Of a stretch of DNA of 64,000 nt, positions 53,033 to 61,729 are shown piece by piece. The DNA comes from Bordetella flabilis (GTDB lineage: Bacteria; Pseudomonadota; Gammaproteobacteria; Burkholderiales; Burkholderiaceae_B). Below the pieces are notes generated by a model. The model did not search any database, was not told the DNA's origin, and saw nothing but the letters and a program-made list of their open reading frames with translations. The translations under genes and the position numbers were made by a program. The number at the start of each line of letters is the position of its first letter. The stretch's first letter is position 1. The stretch spans positions 4,960,001 to 5,024,000 of the forward strand of contig NZ_CP016172.1 in the NCBI RefSeq assembly GCF_001676725.1, read 5' to 3'.

Positions 53033-55264
53033 TCAGGCCTGCAACAGGTCCTCGATCATGGCTGGCAGTTCGCGCACGCGCACGCCGGTGGCATGGTAAA
53101 TGGCGTTGGTGATTGCCGCCGCCGTGCCGGCCAGCCCGATCTCGCCCACACCGCGGGCGCCGAGCTCGTTCAGCACCAGATCCGGGTAGTCCAGGAAGGT
53201 AACGTCGATTTCAGGCGTGTCCGCGTTGGACGCGACGATGTAGTCGGCCAGGTTGCCGTTGGCCGGCTTGCCTGACCGCTCGTCGTAGACGGTGTGCTCG
53301 AACAGGGCCATGCCGACGCCCATCACGATGGCGCCTTCGATCTGGTTGCGCGCCGGGCGCGGATTCAGGATGCGCCCCGCGTCGATCACCGTGACGACCC
53401 TGCTCACACGCAGGCGGGCGATCTCCGGTTGCCACTCCACCTCGGCGAAATGCACGCCATAGGAATTGATGGAGTACTTGCGCTTGAGCGGATCGTCGAA
53501 GAAATTGCCTTCGGTCTGGCTGCCTTCGCCGGAGATCGCCCGCAGGTCCGCGCCGGCCACGATTTCGCCGAACCGCTTGCCGCTTTCGGGCGCTTGCCCC
53601 TTCAGATGCACGTATCCCGCCGTGAAGGCCAGGTCGTCCGGCTTCTTGCCCGCGAAGGCTGCTGCCTCGCCCTTGCAGGCGGTCTGCAGCACCGAGTCGA
53701 CTGCCGCCCGCGTGGCCTGCAGGACCACGGGTATCACCGACGCCGTCACGGTGGACCCGCCGGAAATCGGCCCTTCCGGCAACGCCGTGTCGCCCAGAGC
53801 CACGTCCACGTGCTCCGGCGGGATGCCGGTCTGGGCGCTCACCAGTTGCGCCATGATGGTGTACGTGCCGGTGCCGATATCCTGCGTGCCGCATGCCACA
53901 TGGGCCGTGCCGTCCGCCTTGAGGTCCACCCGGGCGTGGGTCGGCTGGCGCGCCCCCAGCCAGGAACAGCACGCCATGCCCCAGCCCAGGATGCGGCCAT
54001 CGCGGCGCATCGACCCGATCTCCGGCGTACGCCGGGACCAGCCGAATTTCTCCGCGCCGCGGTCGATGCACTCGACCAGGTGGCGCGAGGAAAACGGCAA
54101 GCCGTTGCCTTCGTCGTGCTCGGGCTGGTTCTTCAGGCGCAGCTGCACAGGATCCATCTTCAAGGCGACCGCCAGTTCGTCCATGGCCGATTCCAGGGCA
54201 AAGAGTCCCGGTACGGCACCTGGACCGCGCATCGCCGTCGGCGTGCCCATGTGGCGCCGGGCCAGCCCCGAGGTAATGCGCAGGTTCGGCGTGCTGTACA
54301 TGTGCGGCGTCGCCTCGGCGCAATTCTCTTCGTAATCGTCGAGCAGCGAGGTCTGGGTCAGATAGTCCTGCTGCAGCGATACGAGCTTGCCGTCGGCCGT
54401 CGCGCCCAGGCGCATACGCTGCTGCGTGATGGGCCGGTGCCCGACATTCTGGAACATCATCGGCCGGGTCAGGACCAGCTTCACGGGGCGCCCCAGTTGG
54501 CGCGACGCCGCCGCCGCGACCATGCAGTGCGGCCACGGCCACAGCTTGCCGCCAAAGCCCGATCCCAGGAAACGCGAAATCACCCGGACCTGCTCGGGCG
54601 TGGTGCCCAGCGCCTGCACCATCACGGCCTTGTGGTTGGTCACCGCCTGCGATGTCTCGTACAAGGTATAGGCCTGCCCGTCCCATACCGCCACCGTGGC
54701 ATGCAGTTCGATGGGGTTGTGGGTCTCTACCGGCGTCACGTAGGTGTAGTCGATCTTCACCGGGGCCGAGTCGAAAGCCGGCTGCGCCTTGCCGCGTTCG
54801 CTCTCGACCTTGGACTTGCCGTCCGAGGACAGCCGCGTGCCGACGTCGGGTTTCTCTTCTGCATAGCGCACCTTGACCGCGTTCGCAGCGGCCATCGCCT
54901 GTTCAAACGTATCGGCCACCACCGCGGCGACGTATTGGCCGTAATAGCGGATCACGTCGTCATCGAAAGGAGGGCGCGTCTCGTCGACCTTTGCGCCCTG
55001 CACGCGGTACAGGGGACCGATGTTCTGGCGGTGCAGCACCAGCCGCACGCCCGGCATCGCCTGCGCCACGGAGGTATCCATGGAAACGATGCGGCCGTTG
55101 GCGACCGTACTGCACACCGGCACCGCGTACAGCATGCCGGGAAAATGGAAGTCCGACGTATAGACGGCCTTGCCGCTCACCTTCAAGGGGCCGTCGACGC
55201 GCGGCGTCACGCGGCCGATGACGTCGGCGGCGTCTGCCGCCGGACGATCTGCAACTGTGCTCAT
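53033..55264 (-). CDS. paoC: xanthine dehydrogenase-family molybdopterin-binding subunit, PaoC-like
   Basis: This 743-aa molybdenum subunit has the a/b hammerhead region near the N-terminus (LKVSGKAVYTSDFHFPGMLYAV), IRYYGQYVAAVVADTFEQA, the cofactor-contact segments GSGFGGKLWPW and MRGPGAVPGLFALES, and the catalytic Glu in ARGVGEIGLAGTA. It oxidises aldehydes or N-heterocycles. With the two smaller subunits downstream in numbering it matches the three-subunit periplasmic aldehyde oxidoreductase PaoABC. Its own signal peptide is absent, as expected if it is exported with the Tat-carrying small subunit. Confidence 0.9.
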   Translation of the reverse strand: MSTVADRPAADAADVIGRVTPRVDGPLKVSGKAVYTSDFHFPGMLYAVPVCSTVANGRIVSMDTSVAQAMPGVRLVLHRQNIGPLYRVQGAKVDETRPPFDDDVIRYYGQYVAAVVADTFEQAMAAANAVKVRYAEEKPDVGTRLSSDGKSKVESERGKAQPAFDSAPVKIDYTYVTPVETHNPIELHATVAVWDGQAYTLYETSQAVTNHKAVMVQALGTTPEQVRVISRFLGSGFGGKLWPWPHCMVAAAASRQLGRPVKLVLTRPMMFQNVGHRPITQQRMRLGATADGKLVSLQQDYLTQTSLLDDYEENCAEATPHMYSTPNLRITSGLARRHMGTPTAMRGPGAVPGLFALESAMDELAVALKMDPVQLRLKNQPEHDEGNGLPFSSRHLVECIDRGAEKFGWSRRTPEIGSMRRDGRILGWGMACCSWLGARQPTHARVDLKADGTAHVACGTQDIGTGTYTIMAQLVSAQTGIPPEHVDVALGDTALPEGPISGGSTVTASVIPVVLQATRAAVDSVLQTACKGEAAAFAGKKPDDLAFTAGYVHLKGQAPESGKRFGEIVAGADLRAISGEGSQTEGNFFDDPLKRKYSINSYGVHFAEVEWQPEIARLRVSRVVTVIDAGRILNPRPARNQIEGAIVMGVGMALFEHTVYDERSGKPANGNLADYIVASNADTPEIDVTFLDYPDLVLNELGARGVGEIGLAGTAAAITNAIYHATGVRVRELPAMIEDLLQA

Positions 55265-55280
55265 TGCTGAACTCCTGTAT

Positions 55281-56285
55281 TCACGCGGCCTGGATGGCCA
55301 GCTTCAGGGTATGGGCGAGGCAGCGGCGCGCCAGCTCGATCTTGAAGGCGTTCTGGCTTTGCGGACGCGCATCCTTGACGGCGGCCTGCGCCGCGGCACG
55401 GAAGACCTCGTCGCCAGGCGCCTTGCCGAGCAGGGCCGCCTCCGCCTCGGGCGCGCGCCAGGGCCGCGTGCCCACGCCACCCAGCGCCACGCGCACATGC
55501 GAAATGGCGCCGTTGCGCACGGTGGCGATCACGGCTGCCGACGCCAGGGCGAATTCATACGACGCGCGGTCGCGCAGCTTCAGATAAACCGATCGGCTGC
55601 CGGATGCGGGTGGCGGCAAGGTGACGTGCGTGATCAGGTCGCCAGGTTCCAGCACCGTCTCGCGGTCCGGCGTGTCGCCCGGCAAGGTGTAGAAATCGCC
55701 GATCGGGACGACCCGTTCACCCTGCCGACCCTGGATATGGATGCTTGCCTCCAGCGCCATCATGGCCACGTTCATGTCGGAAGGATTGCTGGCGATACAG
55801 CTTTCGCTGGTACCCAGGACGGCCAGGTTGCGGTTGTAGCCGCCGATGGCGGAACAGCCGGAGCCCGGCACGCGCTTGTTGCACGCGGCCGCCGTGTCGC
55901 GGAAGTACACGCAGCGGGTGCGCTGCAGGAGGTTGCCGCCGGTCGTCGCCATATTGCGCAATTGCGCCGAAGCGCCCGACAGCAGCGCCTGCGAGAGGAC
56001 CGCATAGTCGCGCTTGATGGTCGCGTCGTTGGCGAGGTCGGCATTGCGTACCATGGCGCCGATACGAACGCCGCCGTCCGGTTGCGGCTCGATGCGGTCG
56101 AGCGACAGACGGCTGATGTCCACCACGCGGGACGGACGTTCGACATCCAGCTTCATCAGATCGACCAGGTTGGTGCCGCCGGCCAGGAATCGCACGTCGG
56201 CGCCCTGCTGTGCGGTACGCGCCGCCGCGCCGACCCGCACGGCGTCCTGGACATCCTGCGCGCGTGTCAGTTGGAACATATCCAT
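55281..56285 (-). CDS. paoB: FAD-binding subunit of molybdenum aldehyde oxidoreductase, PaoB-like
   Basis: This 334-aa flavin subunit has the FAD motif RFLAGGTNLVDLMKLDVERP and MATTGGNLLQRTRCVYFRD. A cysteine-rich insert (AAACNKRVPGSGCSAIGG, then SESC) matches the extra 4Fe-4S cluster described for PaoB. ATG 56285 follows GAGGAG at 8 nt; a longer reading lacks support. It is 11 bp behind the iron-sulfur subunit and 16 bp ahead of the molybdenum subunit. Confidence 0.9.
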   Translation of the reverse strand: MDMFQLTRAQDVQDAVRVGAAARTAQQGADVRFLAGGTNLVDLMKLDVERPSRVVDISRLSLDRIEPQPDGGVRIGAMVRNADLANDATIKRDYAVLSQALLSGASAQLRNMATTGGNLLQRTRCVYFRDTAAACNKRVPGSGCSAIGGYNRNLAVLGTSESCIASNPSDMNVAMMALEASIHIQGRQGERVVPIGDFYTLPGDTPDRETVLEPGDLITHVTLPPPASGSRSVYLKLRDRASYEFALASAAVIATVRNGAISHVRVALGGVGTRPWRAPEAEAALLGKAPGDEVFRAAAQAAVKDARPQSQNAFKIELARRCLAHTLKLAIQAA

Positions 56286-56296
56286 ATCGATGCTCC

Positions 56297-56965
56297 TCAG
56301 GCCTTGCGGCGTGCGTCCTGGATGGCCGAAACGATGTTCGGGTAGGCGCCGCAACGGCAGATATTTCCGCTCATCGCTTCACGCACGTCCGCGTCGGCAT
56401 CGCCCCAGGGTTCGTTCAGCATGGCGACGGCCGACATGATCTGGCCCGAGGTGCAATAGCCGCACTGGTAGCCATCGTGCTCCACGAAGGCCGCTTGCAT
56501 GGGATGCAATGCGCCGGGTTGGCCCAGTCCTTCTATGGTCGTGACGGTGTCGCCCTCGTGGGTGGCGGCAAAGCTCATACAGGAATTCACCCGGCGGCCA
56601 TTGACATGCACCGTACATGCACCGCACTGGCCGTGATCGCAGCCTTTCTTGGTACCCGTGAGATGCAGGTGCTCGCGCAGCGCATCGAGCAGCGTCGTGC
56701 GCGGATCCAGATTCATTTCATGCGTGTGTCCGTTCACCGACAGGCGGGTCGGTATCGTGCCCGCCGGCGCGTCGGCTTGCTTGTCCGCCACCGGCGCGTC
56801 CGCCGCCGCGGCCTGGCCCTGCGGGTCCGTGGAAAGGTGGGCGGCTGCGCTGGCGGACAGGCCTGCCGCGCCGATGCCGGCCAGGAAGGTCCGGCGCGCC
56901 GGACGGTGCAAGCCCTCGGCGCCGCCGCGAGGCGCGGCATCCGGCATAGGCTGGGAAGTGGTCAT
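56297..56965 (-). CDS. paoA: 2Fe-2S subunit with Tat signal, PaoA-like
   Basis: This 222-aa iron-sulfur subunit has a twin-arginine signal (ARRTFLAGIGAAGLSASAAA) and two 2Fe-2S clusters. The plant-type set is in CDHGQCGACTVHVNG plus NSCMSFA, and the second set is in YQCGYCTSGQI and NICRCGAYPNI. ATG 56965 follows GGAGAGACCC. As in PaoABC, this subunit probably carries the assembled complex through the Tat system. A dedicated maturation factor (PaoD/XdhC) is not in the window. Confidence 0.9.
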   Translation of the reverse strand: MTTSQPMPDAAPRGGAEGLHRPARRTFLAGIGAAGLSASAAAHLSTDPQGQAAAADAPVADKQADAPAGTIPTRLSVNGHTHEMNLDPRTTLLDALREHLHLTGTKKGCDHGQCGACTVHVNGRRVNSCMSFAATHEGDTVTTIEGLGQPGALHPMQAAFVEHDGYQCGYCTSGQIMSAVAMLNEPWGDADADVREAMSGNICRCGAYPNIVSAIQDARRKA

Positions 56966-57489
56966 GGGTCTCTCCTGAGTGCGGACGTGCGGCGCGCCAT
57001 AGGGCAAGACGCGTGCCCAACCAAGGTCGCCGCAGTGGAGGTTCCGTGGCCGCGCGCACTGCGCGGGACAGTGGGCGAAGACGGAATGGGCTTGAACAGA
57101 TTACTCGCCGCACCGTGGCGCGACAATGCACGATACGCAGTGTTTCCTGACAAGCGCCCGACATGGCAGCCGCGCCCGACGTTCCACCATGCCGCAGGCA
57201 CGGGCACGCGATGATCCAGGTCCCGGCCGGGCCACGGCATGAGAACATTTTGTCATGCATGTGGCGCTGCGCCTTGGCAAGGCTGCGCGAATCCAAAAAT
57301 GGCCACCTGCGCGGACTTGCGCACCGGCATGCGTCGGCATTACGTAACCCGCGGCGCGTGGCAGAAAGCTTGGCGCTGTTCGCCGTTTTGTTGCAGTATG
57401 GCGACTCGCTCGGCGTCGGCAGGTTTGCAGCGGGCGCACGCGGAAAACGTTGTCCCCCACAACGCAGTCGCTGTCGACACAAGAGCGGG
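56966..57489. other. divergent intergenic region between paoA-like and sensor kinase genes
   Basis: These 524 bp should carry both promoters. In the kinase frame the segment stays open back to 57163, but its composition is unlike protein and the kinase signal peptide begins at 57490. There is an 8-bp palindrome TTACGTAA at 57340. I see no RNA gene. Confidence 0.5.
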
Positions 57490-59778
57490 ATGCAACTAAT
57501 CAAAAATCGCGTCGTGGACATCAAGCTTCTGTTGATTGCCGCCACGGCATGCGCACTGTTGCACACGTCCGGAGCCATCGCCGAGGTAGTGGCCACCTCC
57601 AACGCCTACGATGGGCCGACATCGCTGCGGCCTTTCATCGACATCTACGAGGATCCCTCGGGCGAGATGGAGCTGCCGCAGGTACTCGCGGCGATGCGTG
57701 CCGAGCCCGCGCTGTTCCGCCCGGCGCGCGATTTCCCGCGCGGCGAAGTGTATTCCGGATCGGCCTGGTGGCTGCACGTCACCCTCACCAATACGCACAG
57801 CGCGACCCACCGCGTGGTCCTGGTCGCGGGTCGGCCGGAACTGGAGCGGGTGGACTTCTATAGCCAGCAGGGCGGCATCTGGCGACACAACCGCGCCGGC
57901 TCGCGGGTTGCCCTGGGACAGCGCGACGAGCCCACGCCCTATCCGGCGCTGTTGCTTCACATGGAGCCCGGCGCGGTCGTGAAGGTGTTGACCAGGATCA
58001 AAAGCGATTCCCCCATCCGTTTTGCCCCCGCCCTGTATTCCCGCGGCGACTTCACGGCGGCAACCATCCGGGCCACGGTTGCCGACGGGGTCCTGATCGG
58101 CGGCATGGCCGCACTGGCGTGGTGCGCTGCCCTCATCGCGATGGCGTCGCGTCAGCGGCCCTTCCTATGGCTGGCCGCGGTCGCCATGGCCGCGGCCCTG
58201 CACGAGGCCGCGGCGCGCGGCTATTTGCAGCGCCTGCTGTGGTTCATGGAAGGGGGAACCGGCTATCGCCTGGAGCTCGCGCTCGATATGGTGCGCCTGG
58301 GCCTGTTCGCGCTATTCGTCTACAACACCCTCCGGAGCGGCACGCACGCCGGGCCGCACGCGCGCAGCTATGCCATTATCGCGGGGATTCTGTTGGCGGC
58401 GGCGATGCTGGTTCCGGCACTGCCCGTCCACGTCACCGCCATGCTGACTTTCATCTCGGGCGCCGCACTGGCAGCGTGCATGCTGCGTTCGGCCGCCGTG
58501 CTCAGGCAGCACAGGTCCTCCGTCGCCACGCTGATCGCGCTTTCGGCTGTGCTGCTGGCCATCGATACCACGCTCACAGCTGTCGCGCCGTTGTTTGCCC
58601 CATTCTTCATGACCGAGCCGGTGGCGCTGGAATCGGGCACACCAGCCATCACCATGCTGGTCATGGGCGCGAACCTGGCGGTGCTGACGATCTGGGCCGC
58701 TCGCGCCACGCCCGGCAAGCGCCGGCGCGGTACGCCGCTGCGCATCAGGCTGCGCGCGCGCGCCGTGCTGGCCTCGGATATGGACGACGGGCGCTTCGTC
58801 ACGGCACGCGCGCTGCGGCAGGCCAAGGAGAAGGATGAGCGCAAGACCTTGATCCTGGGATACATCGGCCACGACATGAGGGCGCCGCTGGCCACGATAG
58901 CCGGCTATACGAGGTTGCTGCGGCAGGACGCCACGCCATCGCAAACTGCCTATATCGATATCATCGACCGCAGCGTGGGATACCAGTTCAGCCTGATCGA
59001 GGAACTCCTGGCCTACGCGCGCGCGGAGCTGGAGCCGTTCGCGGTTACGCCGGAACAGACGCGGCTGCCCGAACTGCTGGAGGAGCTCGCCCGATTCGGT
59101 ATCGCGCTGTGCGTCCACAACCAGAACAGCTTCCAGTACCTGCCGCCTCCCACGCTGCCCAGCGTGGTATGGACGGACCCGAAGCGGCTGCGGCAGGCGG
59201 CGCTCAACCTGCTGGGCAATGCCGCCAAGTTCACCCGCCACGGCAACGTACGACTGGAAGTCCGGGTGGAGCAACGGCCGGCCGGTACCGAGCTATGCCT
59301 GGAGGTGCATAACGATGGACCGCATATCCCGCCCGAAGACCAGGCCGAGATCTTCCAGGCTTTCCGGCAGCTTCGCCGTCAGGACGCGGGCCTGGGCCTG
59401 GGCCTGTTCATCGTCGAGCGCATCGCGCAGGGGATGGGAGGCCGTATCGAAGTCGAGAGCGCTCCCGGCATGGGCGTACGGTTCAAGCTGCGCATCCCCG
59501 TGGCGCTGGCGGATACCCGGTACACAGTACCGGTTTCCATCCATCATGCGGCGAGCGGACGCGCGCCTGTGCACGGCATCGAGGTCCCACCCCTCGGCGA
59601 ACGGCTGGCCTTGGCCAAGCTGGCGCGCGACGGCGAGATCAGCGAGATCGAACAATGGACGCACCGGACGCGTCGCACCCACCCGCAATGCGAAGGCTTC
59701 TACCGCGAGGTGTCCGGCTGCATCGAGCGCCTGGACCTGGAAGGCCTGCAGCGGCTGGCCCTGATGGGCGCTGTCTGA
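57490..59778 (+). CDS. sensor histidine kinase with 7TM-DISM sensory region
   Basis: This 762-aa membrane kinase has a signal (LLLIAATACALLHTSGAIAE) and a periplasmic 7TMR-DISM extracellular domain (about 40-180; SAWWLHVTLTNTHSATHRVVL). Seven helices follow, from about residue 190 to 410. The dimerisation domain has phospho-acceptor His461 in YIGHDMRAPLATIAGYTRLL. The ATPase domain has the N box LNLLGNAAKFTRHG and the G boxes DAGLGLGLFIVERIAQG. A C-terminal tail of about 70 aa follows the ATPase. No response regulator is adjacent. It is divergent from the Pao-type operon, so it may sense a related aldehyde or acid. Confidence 0.9.
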   Translation: MQLIKNRVVDIKLLLIAATACALLHTSGAIAEVVATSNAYDGPTSLRPFIDIYEDPSGEMELPQVLAAMRAEPALFRPARDFPRGEVYSGSAWWLHVTLTNTHSATHRVVLVAGRPELERVDFYSQQGGIWRHNRAGSRVALGQRDEPTPYPALLLHMEPGAVVKVLTRIKSDSPIRFAPALYSRGDFTAATIRATVADGVLIGGMAALAWCAALIAMASRQRPFLWLAAVAMAAALHEAAARGYLQRLLWFMEGGTGYRLELALDMVRLGLFALFVYNTLRSGTHAGPHARSYAIIAGILLAAAMLVPALPVHVTAMLTFISGAALAACMLRSAAVLRQHRSSVATLIALSAVLLAIDTTLTAVAPLFAPFFMTEPVALESGTPAITMLVMGANLAVLTIWAARATPGKRRRGTPLRIRLRARAVLASDMDDGRFVTARALRQAKEKDERKTLILGYIGHDMRAPLATIAGYTRLLRQDATPSQTAYIDIIDRSVGYQFSLIEELLAYARAELEPFAVTPEQTRLPELLEELARFGIALCVHNQNSFQYLPPPTLPSVVWTDPKRLRQAALNLLGNAAKFTRHGNVRLEVRVEQRPAGTELCLEVHNDGPHIPPEDQAEIFQAFRQLRRQDAGLGLGLFIVERIAQGMGGRIEVESAPGMGVRFKLRIPVALADTRYTVPVSIHHAASGRAPVHGIEVPPLGERLALAKLARDGEISEIEQWTHRTRRTHPQCEGFYREVSGCIERLDLEGLQRLALMGAV

Positions 59779-59840
59779 TGAACCGACCGCAGCGACCCCA
59801 CCCGGCCCGAGCCGGGCGGCCACGCGGTCGCCGCGGCCCG

Positions 59841-61346
59841 TCAGGTTTCCTCGACGAAGGTCTCTTCGCGCTTCTTGCGGATGGACGGCAAGGCGACGAT
59901 CACCACCAGCAGCAGCGCCGCGCCCAGCAACGATGCCGACAAAGGCCGCGTCACGAAGGTCGTGAAGTCGCCGCGCGACAGCAGCAGCGCGCGACGGAAG
60001 TTTTCCTCCATCATGGGGCCCAGCACCAGTCCCAGCAGCAGCGGCGCGCCTTCGCAGCGCAGCTTGGCCCAGACATAGCCGACCAGCCCGAACACCGCCG
60101 TGACGAAGATGTCGAAGGCGTTGTAGTTGAGGGAATAGACACCGATGGTGCAGAACACCAGGATCGCGGGATACAGAATGCGATAAGGCACTTTCAGCAA
60201 CTTGATCCACAGTCCGACCAGGGGCAGGTTCAGCACCACCAGCATCAGGTTGCCGATCCACATCGACGCGATCAGGCCCCAGAACAAGTCCGGATGGCTC
60301 GACATGACCTGCGGGCCGGGCTGTATGTTGTGGATGGTCATGGCCCCCACCATCAGCGCCATCACCGCGTTGCCCGGAATGCCCAGGGTCAACAACGGGA
60401 TAAACGACGTCTGCGCGCCCGCATTGTTGGCCGACTCGGGGCCGGCCAATCCGGCCGGATGGCCCTTGCCGAAGCGCTCCGGCTCGCGCGATACCTTTTT
60501 CTCCAGCGTGTACGACGCGAACGCCGACAAGGTGGCGCCCCCACCCGGCAGGATGCCCAGGCACGATCCCAGCGCCGTACCGCGCAGGATGGCGGGTATG
60601 GCTTCGCGCAATTCCTTGCGGTTCGGATACAGGGAGCCCACCTTGTCGGAGATCTCCACGCGCTTATCCTTGAGCTCCAGGTTGGTCATGATCTCGGCAA
60701 AGCCGAACACGCCCATGGCCACGATCGCGAAGTCGATGCCGTCCTGCAGCTCCGGGATGCCGAAGTCATAGCGCGCAACGCCGGAGTTGACGTCGGTGCC
60801 CACCATGCCGAGCAACAGGCCCAGGATAATCATGGCGATGGCCTTCATGATGGACCCCGAGGCCAGTACGACGGCGCCGATCAGGCCCAGCGCCATCAGG
60901 GAGAAATACTCCGCGGGCCCGAACTTGAACGCGACCTCCGCCAAGGGCGGCGCGAAGCCGGCGATCAACATGGTCGCGACCGAGCCGGCGAAGAACGAAC
61001 CGATGGCCGCCAGGGCCAGGGCCGCGCCGCCGCGTCCGTTGCGCGCCATCTGGTGCCCGTCCAGGGTAGTCACCACGGCCGATGTCTCGCCAGGCAGATT
61101 CACCAGGATGGCGGTCGTCGAACCGCCATATTGGGTGCCGTAATAAATCCCCGCCAGCATGATCAGGCCGGCGATCGGCGGCAGCACATAGGTGATCGGC
61201 AACAACATTGCGATGGTCGGTACCGGGCCCAGGCCGGGCAGCACGCCGACCAGCGTGCCCAGGACGCACCCCATCAGGGCGTAGAGCAGGTTTTCCGGTG
61301 AAACGGCCACCGAAAAACCAAGCATCAGATTTTCCCAGAGCTCCAT
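59841..61346 (-). CDS. tctA: tripartite tricarboxylate transporter large permease, TctA family
   Basis: This 501-aa inner-membrane permease has about 12 helices. The two conserved repeats are GVLPGLGPVPTIAMLLPITY with GTQYGGSTTAILVNLPGE, and the later GILPGGGATLSAFASYTLEK with NNAGAQTSFIPLLTLGIPG. It carries out sodium-coupled uptake of carboxylates delivered by a Bug (TctC) receptor, with the small TctB subunit. GGGAG precedes ATG 61346. Neither tctB nor tctC is adjacent, so it may serve receptors encoded elsewhere, including those in this window. Confidence 0.94.
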   Translation of the reverse strand: MELWENLMLGFSVAVSPENLLYALMGCVLGTLVGVLPGLGPVPTIAMLLPITYVLPPIAGLIMLAGIYYGTQYGGSTTAILVNLPGETSAVVTTLDGHQMARNGRGGAALALAAIGSFFAGSVATMLIAGFAPPLAEVAFKFGPAEYFSLMALGLIGAVVLASGSIMKAIAMIILGLLLGMVGTDVNSGVARYDFGIPELQDGIDFAIVAMGVFGFAEIMTNLELKDKRVEISDKVGSLYPNRKELREAIPAILRGTALGSCLGILPGGGATLSAFASYTLEKKVSREPERFGKGHPAGLAGPESANNAGAQTSFIPLLTLGIPGNAVMALMVGAMTIHNIQPGPQVMSSHPDLFWGLIASMWIGNLMLVVLNLPLVGLWIKLLKVPYRILYPAILVFCTIGVYSLNYNAFDIFVTAVFGLVGYVWAKLRCEGAPLLLGLVLGPMMEENFRRALLLSRGDFTTFVTRPLSASLLGAALLLVVIVALPSIRKKREETFVEET

Positions 61347-61729
61347 GTCGTCTCCCTAGTTCTTAGCGTTATTTGCGCGGTAGGCGCCCGGCATGTTCCA
61401 GGGTCGTTGCCCCGGTCCTTCGAGATGTTGCTGAAGACGCCGCGCGGTGCGATTGCGGCGCATGGGCCGTGGGCTGTCTTGCTCGCCAGCGCGTCCAGTA
61501 CTTGCAACGTTTGCTGACATACAACTGAAAATAATGGTACCCGAGCGACGACAGGGGCGAATACTAGGGATACCTCTGATCGGCCCCCTTATTCCGGCAC
61601 AGGTACAGCACTTGCGCCCCGCCGCCTCGAACCGCGTCCCCGGCTCCTGTCCACAGGTTGCGCCCCGGACGCCACCGGCGCGCTCCCCCACAGCGGGATC
61701 CGGCGCGCGATCGAATCAAGAGGATTGCA
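61347..61729. other. divergent intergenic region between tctA and the ThDP enzyme
   Basis: These 383 bp hold the two promoters. The part 61495-61550 (ACATACAACTGAAAATAATGG) is more A+T-rich than its surroundings and is the likeliest promoter location. I see no gene or repeat. Confidence 0.5.

Noticed and set aside
59779..59840. CCCGGC-CCGA-GCCGGG hairpin between the sensor kinase and tctA as a terminator
   Set aside because: The stem is only 6 bp and no T-run follows. Such stems are expected by chance at this GC content.
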